Counted from the stretch's first letter, positions 35,355 to 44,830 are shown. The stretch: DNA of 64,000 bases from Thalassospira lucentensis (GCF_032921865.1 NZ_CP136684.1:3321001-3385000); one strand, 5' to 3'. The notes: generated by a model from the sequence alone, not told the origin. Numbers and translations: made by a program.

Positions 35355-36422
35355 CTATCTCCGTGCGCGCGGGTCAAGCAGGCGATAGAGCACATCGGAC
35401 AGCATATTGACCCCGATGAACACCGCACCCACGACGACGGTACCGCCCAGAACCGCATTCATGTCGGCCTTGAGCAGCGAATTGGTGATGTAAAGACCCA
35501 GTCCCGGCCAGGCAAAGATGATTTCGGTCAGAACCGATCCTTCGAGCAGGTTGGCATAAGACAGCGCAATCACGGTAACCAGCGGCACCATCACATTGCC
35601 AAGGGCATGGCGCCAGATGATCCGGGTTTCCGAAATGCCCTTGACCCGTGCGGTCAGGATGTATTCCTGACTGAGCTGTTCGAGCATGAAGGAACGCGTC
35701 ATGCGCGCAATATAAGCCAGCGAGAAATAGGCAAGGATGGAGGCCGGCAGAATGATGTGTGACACCGCATTCCAGAACAGGTCCATATCGCCTTCGATCA
35801 CGGTATCGATCAGCATAAGCCCCGTGGTCGGTTCGATGAAATCGATATAGAAGGCATCCAGACGGCCCGGACCGGCAACCCAGTCGAGTTTCAGGTAAAA
35901 TACCAGAAGGCCCATCAGACCCAGCCAGAAGATCGGCATTGAATACCCTGCAAGCCCGATAATGCGCACGATATGGTCGGGCCATTTTCCCTTGTTGATC
36001 GCCGCAAAAACACCAGCCGGAACTCCAAGGAAAACACCGATAATGGTGGCAAGGGTCGCCAGTTCCAGCGTCGCCGGGAATACGCGTTTGATGTCTTCCA
36101 GCACCGGATTGGCGGTTAGCACGGATCGACCAAAATCGCCTTGCAGGACGTTGCCGATATATACAAAGAATTGCTGCCACAGAGGCAGGTTAAGTCCCAT
36201 TTCCTCGCGGACGCGATTATAGACTTCCTGTGGTGCGCGATCACCGACGGCAGCCAGAACCGGATCGATTGGAAGAACACGACCGATCAGGAAAGTGACG
36301 AGTAAAAGCCCCACAAATGTAATGATCAGCGAGAAAAGAATACGCACAAGGCTGCCGCCCGTGCGGGAAAAGAGACGGGCGCGTGTGCGCCCGTCCCGTG
36401 ATTTTCGCGTAGCTGCGGTCAT
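35355..36422 (-). CDS. Peptide ABC transporter permease (DppB-like)
   Basis: Partner permease (355 residues) with six membrane helices. The DppB/OppB pattern is clear: helix near residue 30, the PLWQQFFVYIGNVLQGDFGRSV segment near 100, and the EAA loop EQLSQEYILTARVKGISETRIIWRHAL near 245. The N-terminus has an unusually Arg-rich cytosolic extension of about 25 residues. It sits between the binding-protein gene (15 bases) and dppC-like gene (6 bases). Confidence 0.94.
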   Translation of the reverse strand: MTAATRKSRDGRTRARLFSRTGGSLVRILFSLIITFVGLLLVTFLIGRVLPIDPVLAAVGDRAPQEVYNRVREEMGLNLPLWQQFFVYIGNVLQGDFGRSVLTANPVLEDIKRVFPATLELATLATIIGVFLGVPAGVFAAINKGKWPDHIVRIIGLAGYSMPIFWLGLMGLLVFYLKLDWVAGPGRLDAFYIDFIEPTTGLMLIDTVIEGDMDLFWNAVSHIILPASILAYFSLAYIARMTRSFMLEQLSQEYILTARVKGISETRIIWRHALGNVMVPLVTVIALSYANLLEGSVLTEIIFAWPGLGLYITNSLLKADMNAVLGGTVVVGAVFIGVNMLSDVLYRLLDPRARR

Positions 36423-36437
36423 TCGACCGTTGCCTCC

Positions 36438-38027
36438 CTAGTCCTTGGTGACAAAACGATAATAGTTGTTATCGAACGACGGGCCGAGGACGAGATTATG
36501 CACGTTGTCCCGAAGGGCGGCGATTTCCGTTTCCTGGAACATGATCACGAACGGACCGCTTTCGAGAACCTTTTTCTGAAGGTCGACATACATTGCGGCA
36601 CGTTTTTCGCCATCACGTTCAAGAATGGCCTTGTCGACTTCGGCGGTCATGTCACCCGGGTTCCACGAGTTGCGCCAAGTGAGCGGTTTGGCTGCTGCAT
36701 CGTCGGAATTGTCAGGGTTCCAGGCAAAGGTCGAGGCGTTAGTGTGAGGGTCCTGGTAGTCAGGAGACCAGCGACCGATATAGATATCGTGCTGACGGGC
36801 GCGGTATTTGGTTAGGGTCTGACCACCGTCACCCGGAATGATTTCCAGATTGATACCAGCCTGGGCCCAGGTTGCCTGGATCGACTGCGCCATCGCCATG
36901 ATGGCGGTGGTGTTACGCGTATCCATGGTCACCTTGAAGCCGTCTTCTAGTCCTGCTTCTGCAAGGATGGATTTCGCTTTTTCGACGTCAAGCGAGTACG
37001 GGTTTTCATTATAGGCACCAAGGAAACCCTCGGGCAGGAATGCCTGATGGATTTGGGCGCGGCCCGCCATGATGGTCTGGGTGATCCCCTCATAGTCGAC
37101 GAGATATTTCAGTGCTTCGCGAACTTCCGGTTTGGACAGGAATTCATTTTTCTGTGACAGGCCCAAGTACCAAAGCGCACCTTTGCCCTTGGACATCACT
37201 TTGATGTTTTCGTCACCCTTGACCGAGGCAAGCTGATCGGCTTCGAGGTTACGCGCGATATCGATATCGCCTTTCTGCAACAGGAGCTGCTGCGAAGCGG
37301 CTTCAGTAACGTTGCGAATGATGACGCGCTTCATGGCCGGTGCGCCGTCCCAGTATTCCTCGTTCGCTGTCAGGCTGAGGCTTTCACCCGGCGTCCATTT
37401 GTTCAGGGCGAACGGACCTGAACCGGCATAGTTGGTTTTCATCCATTCTGCGCCAAGGTCGCCGTCCTTTTCATGTTCAAGAACGACTTTCTTGTCGACA
37501 ACGGCACCGACGCCCGCAGTCAGACAATAGAGCACGAAGCTTGGTGAGTAGGGCTGATCAATTTCCATGACCAATGTTTTGTCGTCTGTCGCGCGAATCC
37601 TGTCCTTGACGTTATCGGCGGTAAAGCCGAACTGGCCAAGAATGAAGGCTGGAGACTGATCGAGCAGGACAACACGTTGCAGCGAGAAGGCAGCGTCTTC
37701 GGCGGTCAGGTCATTGCCTGACGCGAATTTGATGCCGTCGCGAATCTTGAAGGTAAAGGTCAGGCCATCTTTGGAAACGTCCCAGCTTTCGGCGACGACA
37801 CCGTAAATTTTCGAGACGTCGTCATTATCGAAGCCGATCAAACGATCATATGTGTTGCCAGCATATTCCAGAGCCGTAAATTCAAACATCCCGGCCGGAT
37901 CGAGTGTGATGATGTCGTCGATGGCAAATGCCATGACGAGTGCATTTTTCGGTGTTTCGGCCTGTGTGGCCATTGGCATGGTAGCCAGTGCGGTTCCCAG
38001 AACCAGCCCTGCGATCAGTCTGCGCAT
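36438..38027 (-). CDS. Peptide ABC transporter substrate-binding protein (DppA-like)
   Basis: Periplasmic binding protein of family 5 (529 residues) with a signal peptide (residues 1-23, cleavage near TQA-ETP). The mature start LVMAFAIDDIITLDPAGMFEFTALEY and the mid-block WTPGESLSLTANEEYWDGAP are typical of dipeptide/oligopeptide receptors. A good GGGAGG site precedes the ATG. It is the first gene of the operon binding protein - permease - permease - ATPase - ATPase - dipeptidase. It probably determines specificity; dipeptides are the best guess given the terminal M19 peptidase. Confidence 0.94.
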   Translation of the reverse strand: MRRLIAGLVLGTALATMPMATQAETPKNALVMAFAIDDIITLDPAGMFEFTALEYAGNTYDRLIGFDNDDVSKIYGVVAESWDVSKDGLTFTFKIRDGIKFASGNDLTAEDAAFSLQRVVLLDQSPAFILGQFGFTADNVKDRIRATDDKTLVMEIDQPYSPSFVLYCLTAGVGAVVDKKVVLEHEKDGDLGAEWMKTNYAGSGPFALNKWTPGESLSLTANEEYWDGAPAMKRVIIRNVTEAASQQLLLQKGDIDIARNLEADQLASVKGDENIKVMSKGKGALWYLGLSQKNEFLSKPEVREALKYLVDYEGITQTIMAGRAQIHQAFLPEGFLGAYNENPYSLDVEKAKSILAEAGLEDGFKVTMDTRNTTAIMAMAQSIQATWAQAGINLEIIPGDGGQTLTKYRARQHDIYIGRWSPDYQDPHTNASTFAWNPDNSDDAAAKPLTWRNSWNPGDMTAEVDKAILERDGEKRAAMYVDLQKKVLESGPFVIMFQETEIAALRDNVHNLVLGPSFDNNYYRFVTKD

Positions 38028-38280
38028 TTTGCGCCTCCCGTTTTGTTGTTTGTTGGGTCAGCAGGCCATTCTAGGTGGGGCGACCTGCGTGATTTTCGAC
38101 TAGAACACGCAAAGCGAAGCATAAATTATACGATTAATCAATGACCAGACGGTCAGGAATGACTAAAAAGCACGCAAGATATTATGTGGTATCTTGCCTG
38201 TTCTCGTGTCGGTTGTGATGGCTGGATCGGGGATGGCCCGGAGAGCAGTTTGGGATTAGACGGGGCCAGATTTCAGGCAC
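38028..38280. other. Promoter region of the peptide transporter operon
   Basis: About 250 bases between the binding-protein gene and the tRNA terminator. AT-rich segments are present near 38100-38150. No gene and no clear operator motif were recognised. Confidence 0.4.
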
Positions 38281-38304
38281 AAAAAAAGCCGCTGTTAAAG
38301 CGAC
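38281..38304 (-). terminator. Terminator of the first tRNA-Asp gene
   Basis: Hairpin GCCGCT / AGCGAC (38288-38304) with a seven-base A-run before it, giving a U-tract for the minus-strand tRNA transcript. Confidence 0.8.
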
Positions 38305-38326
38305 TTTCCGTACTCTTTAAAAAGAG

Positions 38327-38403
<77 letters not shown>

Positions 38404-38417
38404 TTGGTGTGGCGCGG

Positions 38418-38446
38418 TTTATATAAGGGGTGGTTCGGTCTGGCAA
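38418..38446 (-). promoter_or_regulatory. Promoter of the first tRNA-Asp gene
   Basis: On the minus strand TTGCCA (38441-38446) and TATAAA (38418-38423) are separated by exactly 17 bases, ending about 14 bases before the tRNA. A strong sigma-70-type promoter placed for a short 5' leader. Confidence 0.75.
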
Positions 38447-38681
38447 GGGCTTTTTTTAAAAAAATGAAGCCCCGATTGGTCAGGGTAAAAGGGGCTTTGC
38501 AAATGCGTTGAAAACCGGGTGTCGGAATGCTTGGGCGGTGGGGTGGAGATGCGGTTTTCGCGTGGTACCGGATTGGGAAATCGACTTGGCTGTTTTGCAA
38601 CGGGTTGCGCATAAGTGATGGATGCCAAGTCGCTCGTCGGCATGTTGGTTCAATACGAAAAAGGGGATGAGAAACAAAAAA

Positions 38682-38704
38682 ACGCCAACGGCGAACCGTG
38701 GCGT
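38682..38704 (-). terminator. Terminator of the second tRNA-Asp gene
   Basis: Hairpin ACGCC-A-ACGG / CCGT-GGCGT with CGAA loop and an A-run at 38676-38682, which is a U-tract on the minus strand. Confidence 0.8.
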
Positions 38705-38733
38705 CTTTTTTGAACTTTCCATCAGGAGGAAAG

Positions 38734-38810
<77 letters not shown>

Positions 38811-39042
38811 TCGGTGTGTGGCGCGGTTTCTAACAGCAGCTCCGAGGGGGCGCAAGACCTTTTTTGATCGTGTTCGACACTTTTTTGGATGTCGATACCA
38901 TGGCGCGTTTTGTGTCGTGTAAAATGTATCCCTTGGGTGGTGGTGGCAGATTGTGTTGCGGCCTGTTTGATGCTGATCAAAGTACAGGCGGGCAAGCAGA
39001 TGTAAAAGTTTGGGATGATTTAAAAACGGGGCGGGGGCCCTG

Positions 39043-39414
39043 ATGGTGGATAACCGAAGCGGGGGGCTGATGACCGATACGATCCTTGCCGTGCTTGACG
39101 ACATAGACGCCGGTTTGGCGACCCATCTTGCGACGAAGCCATCAAAGGCTGCGTATTCGACCCGTCCGGGCGAGATGGCGATGTGCGATCTGCGGATCGT
39201 GCGCAGTCTGGTGCTGTTATGGAGCGGGCAGAATGCGGCCTTGACCGGGGACAATGATGATGTCCGGCAATGGATCATGGATCGTCTGCCCGATATTACC
39301 GAACGGCTGGAACGGATTGATGCGCATATCGACCGCGCCATTGATGATGACGACCGGAATGCGGCCAGGCAGATGATTTTCCCGGTAATAAACGGGGGCA
39401 GGGATGCGCAGTGA
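39043..39414 (+). CDS. Hypothetical small acidic protein
   Basis: A 123-residue soluble protein with no family I recognise. It is acidic and mainly helical, with a DRLPDITERLERIDAHIDRAIDDDD stretch (in outline) near residues 80-105 that is likely amphipathic. There is no signal peptide. An alternative start at 39070 (MTDTILAVLDDID) has a G-rich ribosome site and would shorten it by nine residues. It stands alone between the tRNA genes and the Hpt-like gene, which is convergent. Function unknown. Confidence 0.6.
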   Translation: MVDNRSGGLMTDTILAVLDDIDAGLATHLATKPSKAAYSTRPGEMAMCDLRIVRSLVLLWSGQNAALTGDNDDVRQWIMDRLPDITERLERIDAHIDRAIDDDDRNAARQMIFPVINGGRDAQ

Positions 39415-39465
39415 AATTGAAATGTGCTGCCGATGGCGGGCTGTCACCGCATCCCGAAAATCCGG

Positions 39466-40014
39466 TTATTCGCGCGGTAATTCGTAGCGTTCGGCAAGCT
39501 TTGTCAGGGCGGCGACAGTTGCCTGTTCGACGGTGGTGCCAAACCCGGTGACGCGGCTTGCCAGAATGACATAAAGAGAATCAATGTGCAGCTGAATGAC
39601 CAGAAGCTGCTTCATGTTGGCAGTCGTCCGGTCCGCAACAAAAATCTCAAGCGATTTTGCAATTTGCGTCATCAGCGGATACTGGAACGTGCCGCCAAGT
39701 GCCTTGACCGAATAGGCGAGGTCGGCACTGTTTTCCAGTGCGGCCGGTGCCTTTGAATTGTTGCTGACAGCTTCGACAACGAGTTTCCGGCAATCGGCAA
39801 GTTCCTTGCCGATATCGCGAACGAAAGTCTCGGTGCTGCGCTGAACGACTTTTTCGAGTTCTTCGAGCTGTTCAGGGGACAGATTGATGTCAAAGCCCTT
39901 GACGAAATTGACCGCACGCCGCTTCAGATCCGTCTGAGGCGGAATGATCTGGGCTTTTTTCTTTTTCTTTTCGGGCGTCACGATTGCTCCGGTCCCCCAA
40001 TCATAATGGGTCAT
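39466..40014 (-). CDS. Hpt-like protein with Tyr in place of the phospho-histidine
   Basis: A 182-residue helical protein. Residues 97-120 (SADLAYSVKALGGTFQYPLMTQIAKSL in outline) match the histidine-phosphotransfer motif AHxxKGxGGTFGYPLMT of alphaproteobacterial Hpt proteins, but Tyr101 (TAT) takes the place of the phospho-accepting His. The N-terminus has a lysine run (EKKKKKAQ) and a coiled-coil-like helix at 46-75. It is probably not a phosphotransfer protein; a scaffold, inhibitor or docking role is more likely. Its start overlaps the stop of the response-regulator gene (TAATG), so the two are translated together. Confidence 0.75.
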   Translation of the reverse strand: MTHYDWGTGAIVTPEKKKKKAQIIPPQTDLKRRAVNFVKGFDINLSPEQLEELEKVVQRSTETFVRDIGKELADCRKLVVEAVSNNSKAPAALENSADLAYSVKALGGTFQYPLMTQIAKSLEIFVADRTTANMKQLLVIQLHIDSLYVILASRVTGFGTTVEQATVAALTKLAERYELPRE

Positions 40015-40508
40015 TAATCATCAGGGCTCCGTCTGTCGGGCCCATCGAAGGCGACCTGTCTGCGGCGGCGGTCCGGACCAAAATAGGTGCCGGTATTCAC
40101 GAAATGCCGCGGACGGGTAATGACCGATACCAGTCTGCTGTAAAGTGCCTTGGCATTGAACGGTTTGGCAAGAAATTCCGTAATGCCGAGATCACGCGCA
40201 GTTGTGACGTATCGTTGCTCCGAATGTGCCGTCAACATGATTACCGGAATGAAGCGGTTGGGCGAATTGACGGAATTCCTGAGAACATCAAGGAATTCAA
40301 GACCATCCATCCCGCGCAGGCGCCATTCCGTGACGATGATATCAATCTGCTGGGTTCGGAGAACCTCGAACGCATCGTTCGGGGATCGCACACGCTGTAC
40401 GGCTGTCGCACCAAGATACGAAAGGGTATCGAAGACTACCTGGGCCGAAATCTTGTCGCCGTCGACGACCAGAAAACTGATTTTACTGAAATCGATCTTT
40501 GCGCTCAT
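40014..40508 (-). CDS. Response regulator-like protein with degenerate phosphorylation site
   Basis: A CheY-like receiver (about 164 residues) without an output domain. The phospho-acceptor Asp is Glu61 (IIVTEWRLRGMDG), and the second acidic-pocket residue is Gly17 (VVDGD). The switch residues Thr93 and Lys115 are retained. Glu can mimic a phosphorylated Asp, so the protein may be locked active. The C-terminal tail FVNTGTYFGPDRRRRQ is shared by alphaproteobacterial single-domain regulators. The ATG at 40508 has AGAAGG upstream; a GTG at 40535 is rejected. It is coupled to the downstream Hpt-like gene. Confidence 0.85.
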   Translation of the reverse strand: MSAKIDFSKISFLVVDGDKISAQVVFDTLSYLGATAVQRVRSPNDAFEVLRTQQIDIIVTEWRLRGMDGLEFLDVLRNSVNSPNRFIPVIMLTAHSEQRYVTTARDLGITEFLAKPFNAKALYSRLVSVITRPRHFVNTGTYFGPDRRRRQVAFDGPDRRSPDD

Positions 40509-40786
40509 CCGGCCTTCTATCCTGTGCGTCGTCACGATCCCGGTCCTTGTTCCGGTCAGGACCTTTTTTGCGTGATGATCGTACTACCGTGGTACTAAAT
40601 GCTTATACCTTTGTCTGATTAGCGGCAAGGCCAAAGCGGTGTTTTATCAGCAGGAAAATCTGACAAATACTGACGCCTAACCTTGTGCAGGTATTGAACA
40701 AACGACGTTTACGTTCTTTTTGCTCGTGCTCGTAATCCCACGGATCACCGTATATTGGGCGAGCGGACAAAATTAAAAGGGGGCGA

Positions 40787-41281
40787 TCACGAATGATCCG
40801 AAACGGCATCGGGAAGGGGTTCGGTTGTGCCTTCTTCGTCAATGACCTTAACGGCGACACCTGCCTCGCCAAACATTTCGGTCGAGATGATCATATCCTG
40901 CTGCCAGCGTTCCAGAAAATCAGGTGTGAGCTTGCTTTTATCGACAAAGACCTCGGCGATGCCCGCCTGAATGATGGCGCGTGCGCAGTCACAGCACGGG
41001 AAGTGGGTGACATAAAGCGCGCACCCGTCAAGCGATGTGCCGGTGTAGCTGGCATTATAAATCGCATTGCGTTCGGCATGTTCGGTATAGGCGTATTTTT
41101 CCGGGCGCTGATGGCGGCTTTCGATGTTGTCGTCAACGCCGCGCGGAAAACCGTTATAACCGACTGCGCGAATTTCCTTTTTGGGGCCGATGACAACGGC
41201 GCCGACCTGGGTGCTGCGGTCCTTTGACCATTCAGCAATATGGGATGCCAGTCCCAGAAAACGATGATGCCATTTGCTCAT
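40787..41281 (-). CDS. dCMP/cytidine deaminase family protein (ComEB-like)
   Basis: Zinc deaminase of the dCMP deaminase group (164 residues). The catalytic motif TEHAERNAIYNA (HAE near residue 70) and the zinc ligands HFPCCDCARAII (PCxxC near 95) are complete. It converts dCMP to dUMP, feeding dTTP synthesis. The C-terminal 40 residues extend beyond the zinc core. The gene stands alone. Confident at the family level; dCMP as substrate is likely but not certain. Confidence 0.92.
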   Translation of the reverse strand: MSKWHHRFLGLASHIAEWSKDRSTQVGAVVIGPKKEIRAVGYNGFPRGVDDNIESRHQRPEKYAYTEHAERNAIYNASYTGTSLDGCALYVTHFPCCDCARAIIQAGIAEVFVDKSKLTPDFLERWQQDMIISTEMFGEAGVAVKVIDEEGTTEPLPDAVSDHS

Positions 41282-41590
41282 TTGTCCGGTCCCCGATCTG
41301 TCTGCGCGCTGTTTCTATCGCGTGGGTGCCAATGCGATTGCCGGGCGGGTCCGGCGGCCAGCTTTGAAATGCTGCACTGCTTCTTTAAAGGAGTGCCTGC
41401 TTGTAATTGTCCAGCGAAAAATCACATTTTTGTAAAGGCATTTGGCGAAAAGTCCCTATTCAAACAGGGCTTGATTGACTATTAAGGGGTTACCCCCAGA
41501 AAAAAATCAGGACGTCTCGACGCCTCGCCGGGAAGCTATGGCCGAAGCGAAGAGACCCAATGGAAACCGAAAAACAAGAGGTAATAGCCG
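41282..41590. other. Gene-free leader before pykA
   Basis: About 310 bases with no gene. A perfect GGGGT-TA-CCCC short dyad lies near 41485-41496 and an imperfect CCCT...AGGG hairpin near 41453-41470. No known control element was recognised. Confidence 0.4.
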
Positions 41591-43015
41591 ATGCGCCGAC
41601 AACGTAAGGCGAAGATCATCGCAACCCTGGGGCCAGCGAGCTCGCATCCGGAAACTCTGGAAAAGATCGTCAAGGCGGGTGTTGATGTATTCCGGCTGAA
41701 TTTCTCGCATGGTGAGCATGCGGAGCATCAGGCGCGTTTTGAAACAATCCGCGAAGTCGAGGCCAAGCTTGGCCGTCCGATTGGCGTGCTGATGGATTTG
41801 CAGGGCCCGAAGATCAGGTGCGGTACTTTTGCCGACGAGAAGATCGAACTTGAAGCCGGTGCGACCTTCCATTTTGACATGGACAAAAAGCCGGGTGACA
41901 AAAACCGCGTTTCGTTGCCCCATCCCGAAGTTTTCGCAGCACTCAAGCCAGGTGCGAACCTGTTGCTTGATGATGGCAAGCTGCGCATGCGGGTGGAAAA
42001 ATGTGATAGCAAGTCGGCCGAATGCACGGTGATCACCGGTGGTCCGCTTTCGAACCGCAAGGGCGTTAACCTGCCTGACGTGATGTTGCCGATGTCCCCC
42101 CTGACCGATAAGGATCGCATCGATCTGGATTACGGTCTTGAGATGGGTGTTGATTTCGTCGCACTGTCCTTCGTCCAGCGTCCCGAAGACGTTGCCGAAG
42201 CACGGAAGATCATCAATGGTCGTGCGGCGATTGTTTCCAAACTGGAAAAGCCGCAGGCGATTGAACATCTTGACGAAATCGTTGCCCTTTCGGACATCAT
42301 CATGGTCGCACGTGGCGATCTTGGCGTTGAATGCCCGCCGGAAGATGTTCCGATCCTGCAGAAACGCATCATCAAGGCCTGCCGTGAAGCCGGCAAGCCG
42401 GTGATTGTTGCGACCCAGATGCTGGACTCGATGGTCACCAATCCGGCACCAACCCGTGCCGAGGCATCCGACGTTGCAACCGCCATTTATGATGGTGCCG
42501 ATGCGGTGATGCTTTCGGCGGAAAGTGCGGTTGGCAAATATCCGATCGAAACCGTCAGCATCATGGACCGGATCATGATCCGGGTCGAACAGGACGAACT
42601 TTATTATCGTCTGCGCGATGCCAACCGTCCGGACCCCGAACATAACGCGCCCGACGCGATCAGTGCGGCGGCCCGTCAGGTGGCCGGTACGATTGGTGCC
42701 AAGGCGGTGGTGACCTATACCACGTCGGGATCGACATCGCTTCGTGCGGCGCGTGAACGGCCGGAAGTTCCGATCCTTGGTCTGACACCGAAAATCCAGA
42801 CATCCCGTCGCATGACGCTTTGCTGGGGCGTGCATGCGGTATTCACCCGTGATGCCACCAACTTTGCCGAAATGGTCGGCATTGCCTGCGAAGTCGCCAA
42901 GCGCGAGGAATTTGCAGGTGCCGGTGATTTGCTGGTGATTACGGCAGGTGTGCCATTCGGTACCCCGGGGGCTACCAATATTCTGCGCATTGCGTGGCTG
43001 ACATCGAAAAACTGA
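41591..43015 (+). CDS. pyk: Pyruvate kinase
   Basis: Glycolytic enzyme converting phosphoenolpyruvate and ADP to pyruvate and ATP (474 residues). The start RRQRKAKIIATLGPASSHPETL, the DLQGPKIRCG block near residue 67 and the active-site MVARGDLGVECPPEDVP near 238 are all normal, as are the IVATQMLDSM and AVMLSAESAVGKYP motifs. The C-terminal domain is complete. AGAGGT precedes the ATG and a good terminator follows. Cytosolic. It is a single-gene unit. Confidence 0.97.
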   Translation: MRRQRKAKIIATLGPASSHPETLEKIVKAGVDVFRLNFSHGEHAEHQARFETIREVEAKLGRPIGVLMDLQGPKIRCGTFADEKIELEAGATFHFDMDKKPGDKNRVSLPHPEVFAALKPGANLLLDDGKLRMRVEKCDSKSAECTVITGGPLSNRKGVNLPDVMLPMSPLTDKDRIDLDYGLEMGVDFVALSFVQRPEDVAEARKIINGRAAIVSKLEKPQAIEHLDEIVALSDIIMVARGDLGVECPPEDVPILQKRIIKACREAGKPVIVATQMLDSMVTNPAPTRAEASDVATAIYDGADAVMLSAESAVGKYPIETVSIMDRIMIRVEQDELYYRLRDANRPDPEHNAPDAISAAARQVAGTIGAKAVVTYTTSGSTSLRAARERPEVPILGLTPKIQTSRRMTLCWGVHAVFTRDATNFAEMVGIACEVAKREEFAGAGDLLVITAGVPFGTPGATNILRIAWLTSKN

Positions 43016-43040
43016 TCAGGCCATTGCGCGATCAAACGGG

Positions 43041-43068
43041 ACGGGCGGCAATATGCCGCCCGTTTTTT
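43041..43068 (+). terminator. Terminator of the pyruvate kinase gene
   Basis: Hairpin ACGGGCGGC / GCCGCCCGT with a short ATAT-type loop, followed by six T residues. Confidence 0.9.
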
Positions 43069-43361
43069 ATGCCGATGCATGAATAAAACCGGGAAGCCCG
43101 TTATATCGCCGGATAGTGGACTGTATTGTTAATGCTTTTTTGAGTGTTTGCCGTAATAGTCAGAGTGTTATGGCATATATCTTCGTGTTTTGCGGGGATT
43201 GAGCCATGACCATGAGTTTAAAAGGTTTTTGGCTCTTGTATTGTTGTTTGGGGAGGATTGCTTTGCTATAAGCAATCCAAGGCCAGATAAAAAACGTCGG
43301 TGTTGCAAGGGGTTGGCGCCGATATGCCGCAAGGCAGGGGATCAGGGGAATTGCTGCGATA
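43069..43361. other. Gene-free region upstream of the DUF2336-like gene
   Basis: About 290 bases, AT-rich in its middle (43120-43260). Probably holds the promoter of the two downstream genes. No gene or clear motif is seen. Confidence 0.4.
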
Positions 43362-44825
43362 ATGCTGAACTGGATGTTCAATCGGCAGAAATCGAAGGAT
43401 GACGGTGCGCTTGACGACAAGTCGGCGGCCAAGCTTCGTGATCTGGCGGAAACGGTCCGGAGCATCGCGCCAGATGAGTTTGGCGCGGCGGAGCAGGCAA
43501 ATTCGCGTGCAGTCCGAATCCCGCGTAAAAAAGATTCTGATGATCAGGCCGCCCAAAGCGGCATCGATTATGCCGCGCGCATGTCTGCCGATCTTGTCGA
43601 TGATGACGAGGATCAGGACGGCCAGCCTGATTTTGACAGCGATGTCCGCATGGATGTGGCGCGCCGCCTGCGGCGCCATCTGAGCGAGCTTAGCCCGTCC
43701 GAGCGCCTCGACATGGTCGAGGAGTTTGTTACCGCAATCGGCAATATGGCAGATTGTTATCGCCCGCAGGTCATCGCCCTGATCGAGCAGGAACTGAGCC
43801 ACACCCCCTATATGACCCGACAGGCCGCGATGCGCCTGCGTCAGGATATTGCGGCGATTGGCCGGGTGTCGCTTGGGGAATATGTTGAACTTCTGAGCGA
43901 TGCGGATTTCCTTGATATTCTGCGCGGGCGCGGCGAATTCGTTCAGACCGCGGCCGAAAAACTTGAAGCCGAACAGGAGGCCGCCGCACAGGAACGTCTT
44001 GCGCGCGATCGTTCGGAAAAGGAAAAGGGCGGGTTGCTGAACCGGTTGCTGTCATCGGATGACGCGCCGCGCAATGTGGTTGCCCTGACCCCGCAGTTCG
44101 GCAGCAAGAAAGAGACATCCAGCAAAACACCGCTTGGTGAGATGATGGATGGCCGCAACAAGATTTCGCGCCAGGCACAGCGCCGTGTGGCGCATTTCAT
44201 TCTGGCGTCGCTGTTTGATACGCTGGTTGAACGGGGCCGTATGCGGGCTGAAGTGGCACGTGCCATGCGCCAGTCGGTGCGCCAGCGCATTGAAAAGGCA
44301 AAGTTCGAAAACCGTATCGTGAATCGCACGGCACCGGTATCGTCCGAGCATGAGCTTGACGATGCGATGCAGGATGACGCGGGCGAGCAGGGCGGCGTTG
44401 CCGAGCCGGTAACCATTGATCATTACATTCTTGATGCGCTGTCGCGCAATGAAGACGCGCTTGTGGTTCAGAGCCTTGCGCATTATGCGCAGATGCCTGC
44501 GGCAATCGTTTCCAAAATCCTTGATTCGGGAAGTGCACGCGCGATCACCGCGCTGGCGTGGCGTGCGGGCATGTCAGCCCCGTCGGCCGTCGTTTTGCAG
44601 ATGAGTGCCGCAATCCCCGAAGACAGCATCGAGCGTCCGGCTGCGGGCGGCCGTTATGCCATGGCATCGACGGATATGGACTGGTATATCGATTTCTTCA
44701 ACGAGCTTCAGCCTTCCGGACCACGTGGTCGTGCTGCGGGTGCGACATCGTCACGCAGTCCGGAAAAGTCTGGTCGTACACGCCGCCTGTCGGATGAACG
44801 ACCCCAGGGGCCGAAGGGAGAATAA
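43362..44825 (+). CDS. Large helical protein, possibly DUF2336-like
   Basis: A 487-residue soluble protein of unknown function. The first 75 residues are disordered and acidic. Residues 90-200 are helical, with RRHLSELSPSERLDMVEEFV; a charged coiled-coil-like helix follows (QTAAEKLEAEQEAAAQERLARDRSEKEK, in outline, 195-225). The C-terminal half (370-440) has HEAT-like helical pairs (ILDALSRNEDALVVQSLAHYAQMP...). It resembles DUF2336-type alphaproteobacterial proteins, but weakly. It has a disordered Arg/Ser-rich tail. It is followed five bases later by another uncharacterised gene, so the two probably work together. Confidence 0.72.
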   Translation: MLNWMFNRQKSKDDGALDDKSAAKLRDLAETVRSIAPDEFGAAEQANSRAVRIPRKKDSDDQAAQSGIDYAARMSADLVDDDEDQDGQPDFDSDVRMDVARRLRRHLSELSPSERLDMVEEFVTAIGNMADCYRPQVIALIEQELSHTPYMTRQAAMRLRQDIAAIGRVSLGEYVELLSDADFLDILRGRGEFVQTAAEKLEAEQEAAAQERLARDRSEKEKGGLLNRLLSSDDAPRNVVALTPQFGSKKETSSKTPLGEMMDGRNKISRQAQRRVAHFILASLFDTLVERGRMRAEVARAMRQSVRQRIEKAKFENRIVNRTAPVSSEHELDDAMQDDAGEQGGVAEPVTIDHYILDALSRNEDALVVQSLAHYAQMPAAIVSKILDSGSARAITALAWRAGMSAPSAVVLQMSAAIPEDSIERPAAGGRYAMASTDMDWYIDFFNELQPSGPRGRAAGATSSRSPEKSGRTRRLSDERPQGPKGE

Positions 44826-44830
44826 ACGGG

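Noticed and set aside
40603..40872. An 89-codon minus-strand frame overlapping the end of the dCMP deaminase gene
   Set aside because: It has no good start site, overlaps a confident gene and has no family resemblance.
41507..42835. A 442-codon minus-strand frame opposite pyruvate kinase
   Set aside because: Antisense shadow with no recognisable domain; the pyruvate kinase assignment is certain.
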